Of a stretch of 64,000 nucleotides of DNA, positions 62,338-64,000 are shown piece by piece; within the stretch, counting starts at the first letter, position 1; each line of letters starts with the position of its first letter. The stretch spans positions 1-64,000 of the forward strand of contig CAVOHR010000002.1 in assembly GCA_963695835.1 (NCBI GenBank), read 5' to 3'. The DNA is from VRUE01 sp963695835. Lineage in GTDB: Bacteria; Actinomycetota; Thermoleophilia; Solirubrobacterales; 70-9. The translations under genes were made by a program, and so were the position numbers. Below the pieces are notes generated by a model that worked only from the letters and a program-made list of their open reading frames with translations, did not search any database and was not told the origin of the DNA.

Positions 62338-63072
62338 TCATGTTTCCCGCTCGCTCGCTTGCGAGGAATCGGATCTGGACGCGGCGTTCGCTACGCGCTC
62401 AAGGGCAATGGCCGCGGCGGCGGCGACGTTGAGCGAGTCGGGGCCGCCGGGGCGCAGCGGGATCGTCACCCGCAGCTCGCATTCCCCCAGCACCGACGGG
62501 GGCAGCCCCTCGCGCTCGGCGCCGAGGCAGAGCGTCGCCGCGCCCGACAGCGCGCCCGCCTCCTCGCCGCCGTGGGCGACCAGCGCGGCACGCGGCGCCG
62601 GCGTCTCCCCCAGCTCGGCCCGCAGCGGCGGCGCGGCGAAGATCGAGCCCATGCTCGCCCGCACGGCCTTCGGCCCGTAGGGGTCGGCGCAGCCGGGGCC
62701 GAGGACGACGCTGCCGCCGAGCAGGGCGTCGGCGGAGCGGACGATCGCGCCGACGTTGCCGGGGTCGGCGACGCCGTGCAGGTAGACGCAGGGCGGCCGC
62801 GGCCGCTCCGCCCGGCGCAGCGGCCAGACGGCGATCGCGCGCGTGCCCGAGCCGAGTGCCGAGGCGCCGGCCAGCAGCTCCGGCTCGACCTCCTCGCCGC
62901 CGAGGCCGCTGCCGGCCGCGGTCAGGAGGAAGCGCGGCTGCGCTCCGGCCGCCAGCCCGGCCTCGACCAGGTCCTCGCCCTCGGTCGCGAACAGCTCCTC
63001 GCGCTCGCGGTACTTGCGGTCGCGCAGCTTGCGGACCAGCTTCAGCTTCTCGTTGTGGGGGCTGGAAATCAT
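62338..63072 (-). CDS. SpoU/TrmH-family RNA 2'-O-methyltransferase
   Basis: SPOUT-fold methyltransferase, 244 aa, with an N-terminal substrate-binding domain (MISSPHNEKLKLVRKLRDRK, FATEGEDLVEAGL). The catalytic motifs are GVADPGNVGAIVRSADAL, LCLGAEREGLP and IPLRPGGPDSLNVAAAAAIAL, forming the trefoil knot. It probably methylates 23S rRNA, as commonly encoded between rplT and pheS; the target nucleotide is not readable from sequence. Confidence 0.88.
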   Translation of the reverse strand: MISSPHNEKLKLVRKLRDRKYREREELFATEGEDLVEAGLAAGAQPRFLLTAAGSGLGGEEVEPELLAGASALGSGTRAIAVWPLRRAERPRPPCVYLHGVADPGNVGAIVRSADALLGGSVVLGPGCADPYGPKAVRASMGSIFAAPPLRAELGETPAPRAALVAHGGEEAGALSGAATLCLGAEREGLPPSVLGECELRVTIPLRPGGPDSLNVAAAAAIALERVANAASRSDSSQASERET

Positions 63073-63128
63073 CTGTCTCTGGTTCTAGTCGGTCGAATCT
63101 TCTCCTGGAACGTCCGGACAATCCCGGA

Positions 63129-63159
63129 CAAATAAAAAGCGGGCCGTAAGACGGCCCGC
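63129..63159 (-). terminator. Intrinsic terminator after rplT
   Basis: Read on the minus strand, GCGGGCCGT-CTT-ACGGCCCGC is a perfect 9-bp stem with a 3-nt loop followed directly by TTTTTATTTG. It is the clearest Rho-independent terminator in the window. It lies 25 bp after the rplT stop and should end or attenuate the rpmI-rplT transcript before the methyltransferase-pheST-arg genes. Confidence 0.85.
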
Positions 63160-63184
63160 CCGGGAAGTGGAGTGTCGGTTGCGG

Positions 63185-63544
63185 CTAGGCGGCCGCACCC
63201 TCCCGGGCAAGCTCCACGAATCGGCGGAAGGCGTCGCGGTCGGAGACCGCGATCTCGGCGAGCATCTTGCGGTTCACCTCGACGCCGGCCTCGTCGAGGC
63301 CGTGGATCAGCTGCGAGTAGCTCATGCCCTCGAGCCGCGCGGCGGCGTTGATCCGGGTGATCCAGAGCCGGCGGAACTCGCGCTTGCGGTTGCGCCGGTC
63401 GCGGTAGGCGTACATCCCCGAGCGCTGCACCTGCTCTTTGGCGAAGCGGTAGGAGGAGTGCTTACGGCCGAAGTAGCCCTTCGCTTCCTTCAGCACCTTG
63501 CGCCGCTTCTTGCGGGCGTGGACCGAGCGCTTGACGCGGCTCAT
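63185..63544 (-). CDS. rplT: 50S ribosomal protein L20
   Basis: 119 aa, binds 23S rRNA early in assembly and represses its own operon in other bacteria. Seen: ARKKRRKVLKEAKGYFGRK, YAYRDRRNRKREFRRLWI and NRKMLAEIAVSDRDAFR. ATG 63544 overlaps the rpmI stop by 4 bp. Confidence 0.97.
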   Translation of the reverse strand: MSRVKRSVHARKKRRKVLKEAKGYFGRKHSSYRFAKEQVQRSGMYAYRDRRNRKREFRRLWITRINAAARLEGMSYSQLIHGLDEAGVEVNRKMLAEIAVSDRDAFRRFVELAREGAAA

Positions 63545-63741
63545 TTGCCGCCTCCCAGCAGGGCCCGGACCCGCTTCGTATCCGCCGGCGCGATCTCCAC
63601 CGGCCGCGCCATCTGCCGCTTGCGCTTCGGCGACTTCTTCTCGAGGATGTGGCTCGAGTAGGCGCGCCGCCCGCGCAGCTTGCCCTTGGCGGTCTTGCGA
63701 AAGCGCTTCTTGGCGCCGGAGTGGGTCTTCATCTTCGGCAT
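63541..63741 (-). CDS. rpmI: 50S ribosomal protein L35
   Basis: 66 aa basic protein; MPKMKTHSGAKKRFRKTAKG and RAYSSHILEKKSPKRKRQM are the L35 signatures. The usual upstream infC is not here: instead a divergent epimerase gene begins 64 bp away, so rpmI-rplT appear to have their own promoter or infC has moved. Confidence 0.97.
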   Translation of the reverse strand: MPKMKTHSGAKKRFRKTAKGKLRGRRAYSSHILEKKSPKRKRQMARPVEIAPADTKRVRALLGGGK

Positions 63742-63768
63742 CGGGAGGGGTATTGAAGCAGACGACGC

Positions 63769-63791
63769 CCCGCGCCCGCTGCGGGCGCGGG
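63769..63791. other. Perfect 10-bp hairpin between rpmI and the divergent epimerase gene
   Basis: CCCGCGCCCG and CGGGCGCGGG pair perfectly around CTG in the 64-bp divergent intergenic region. There is no U-run on either side. It may be a regulator site or a structural element. TACGCT just to the right (63792-63797) could be a -10 giving a nearly leaderless transcript of the epimerase. Confidence 0.5.
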
Positions 63792-63805
63792 TACGCTGCC
63801 GCCGG

Positions 63806-64000
63806 ATGCGGATCGTCTACGTGGTCGGGACCCGGCCGAACTTCGTCAAGACGGCGCCGGTGATCGCGGCGCTGCGCGAGCGCCTGCCCGGCGACCGCCA
63901 CGCGCTGGTCCACACCGGCCAGCACTACGACCGGGCGATGTCGCAGGTCTTCTTCGAGGAGCTGGGCGTGCCCTCCCCCGACTACATGCTCGAGGTCGGC
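63806..64000 (+). CDS. wecB: UDP-N-acetylglucosamine 2-epimerase (partial, cut by window end)
   Basis: The first 65 codons only: RIVYVVGTRPNFVKTAPVIA then HTGQHYDRAMSQVFFEELG match the N-terminus of non-hydrolysing UDP-GlcNAc 2-epimerases (VxGTRPExIKxAPV, TGQHxD), which make UDP-ManNAc for surface polysaccharide. The Glu usual after the P is Asn here. The rest is outside the window. Confidence 0.9.
   Translation, partial: MRIVYVVGTRPNFVKTAPVIAALRERLPGDRHALVHTGQHYDRAMSQVFFEELGVPSPDYMLEVG

Overview
The window reads as one stretch of a high-GC (roughly 70%) actinobacterial chromosome. The gene content is almost entirely core metabolism. Gene order (infC-less rpmI-rplT-pheST-argCJBD…G), many ATGA/GTGA start-stop overlaps, GTG/TTG starts, apparent leaderless promoters, a DapL-type lysine branch, a citramalate synthase and a plant/cyanobacterial SQD1-type epimerase fit a deep-branching actinobacterium such as Thermoleophilia/Solirubrobacterales. 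That placement is inference from familiarity; no 16S is inside the window, but its promoter and leader appear to be at the extreme left edge on the minus strand.

Layout. 0-4.2 kb: rRNA promoter/leader (minus), tyrS, a bifunctional class A penicillin-binding protein and a 3-methyladenine DNA glycosylase. 4.2-15.1 kb: a minus-strand amino-acid block read leuA (with a leucine-rich leader peptide), an XRE-cupin regulator, leuC, leuD, a 77-aa methyltransferase remnant, leuB, ilvE, cimA, a DegT aminotransferase and argH. 15.1-20.3 kb: MFS exporter, RTX-repeat secreted protein, serA-serC, cupin. 20.3-24.0 kb: the only clearly foreign segment, with lower GC: three unknown co-directional genes, the third split by an IS630-family element, then gene debris and a 145-bp inverted-repeat element abutting ilvC. 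24.0-35.6 kb: the menaquinone genes menE, menB-A-C-D and menF nested between ilvC and ilvBN. 35.7-40.8 kb: an SQD1-like UDP-sugar gene divergent from two membrane glycosyltransferases and a DUF2304-GT2 polyprenyl-phosphate glycosyltransferase. 40.9-46.4 kb: dapL, dapF (both catalytic cysteines replaced), miaA (core segment missing), miaB, recA. 46.4-52.3 kb: thpR, cinA, rodZ-like, ftsK and a lytic-transglycosylase-like gene, four of which carry single-base insertions (six in all). 52.4-63.8 kb: argG, argD, argB, argJ, argC, pheT, pheS, a SpoU methyltransferase, rplT, rpmI with a clear intrinsic terminator. The right edge cuts a wecB-like UDP-GlcNAc 2-epimerase.

Together the window encodes most of leucine/valine/isoleucine synthesis (leuABCD, cimA, ilvB, ilvN, ilvC, ilvE; no ilvA or ilvD here), most of arginine synthesis (argC, J, B, D, G, H; no argF), serine synthesis, the last steps of DAP formation and most of classical menaquinone synthesis (no menH or menG here). 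The most interesting items are the leucine attenuator-type leader, the cysteine-less DapF, the shortened MiaA, the unknown three-gene cassette broken by the IS, two families of small palindromes that sit inside or at the edges of coding sequence, the 145-bp structured inverted repeat, and the cluster of +1 frameshifts.
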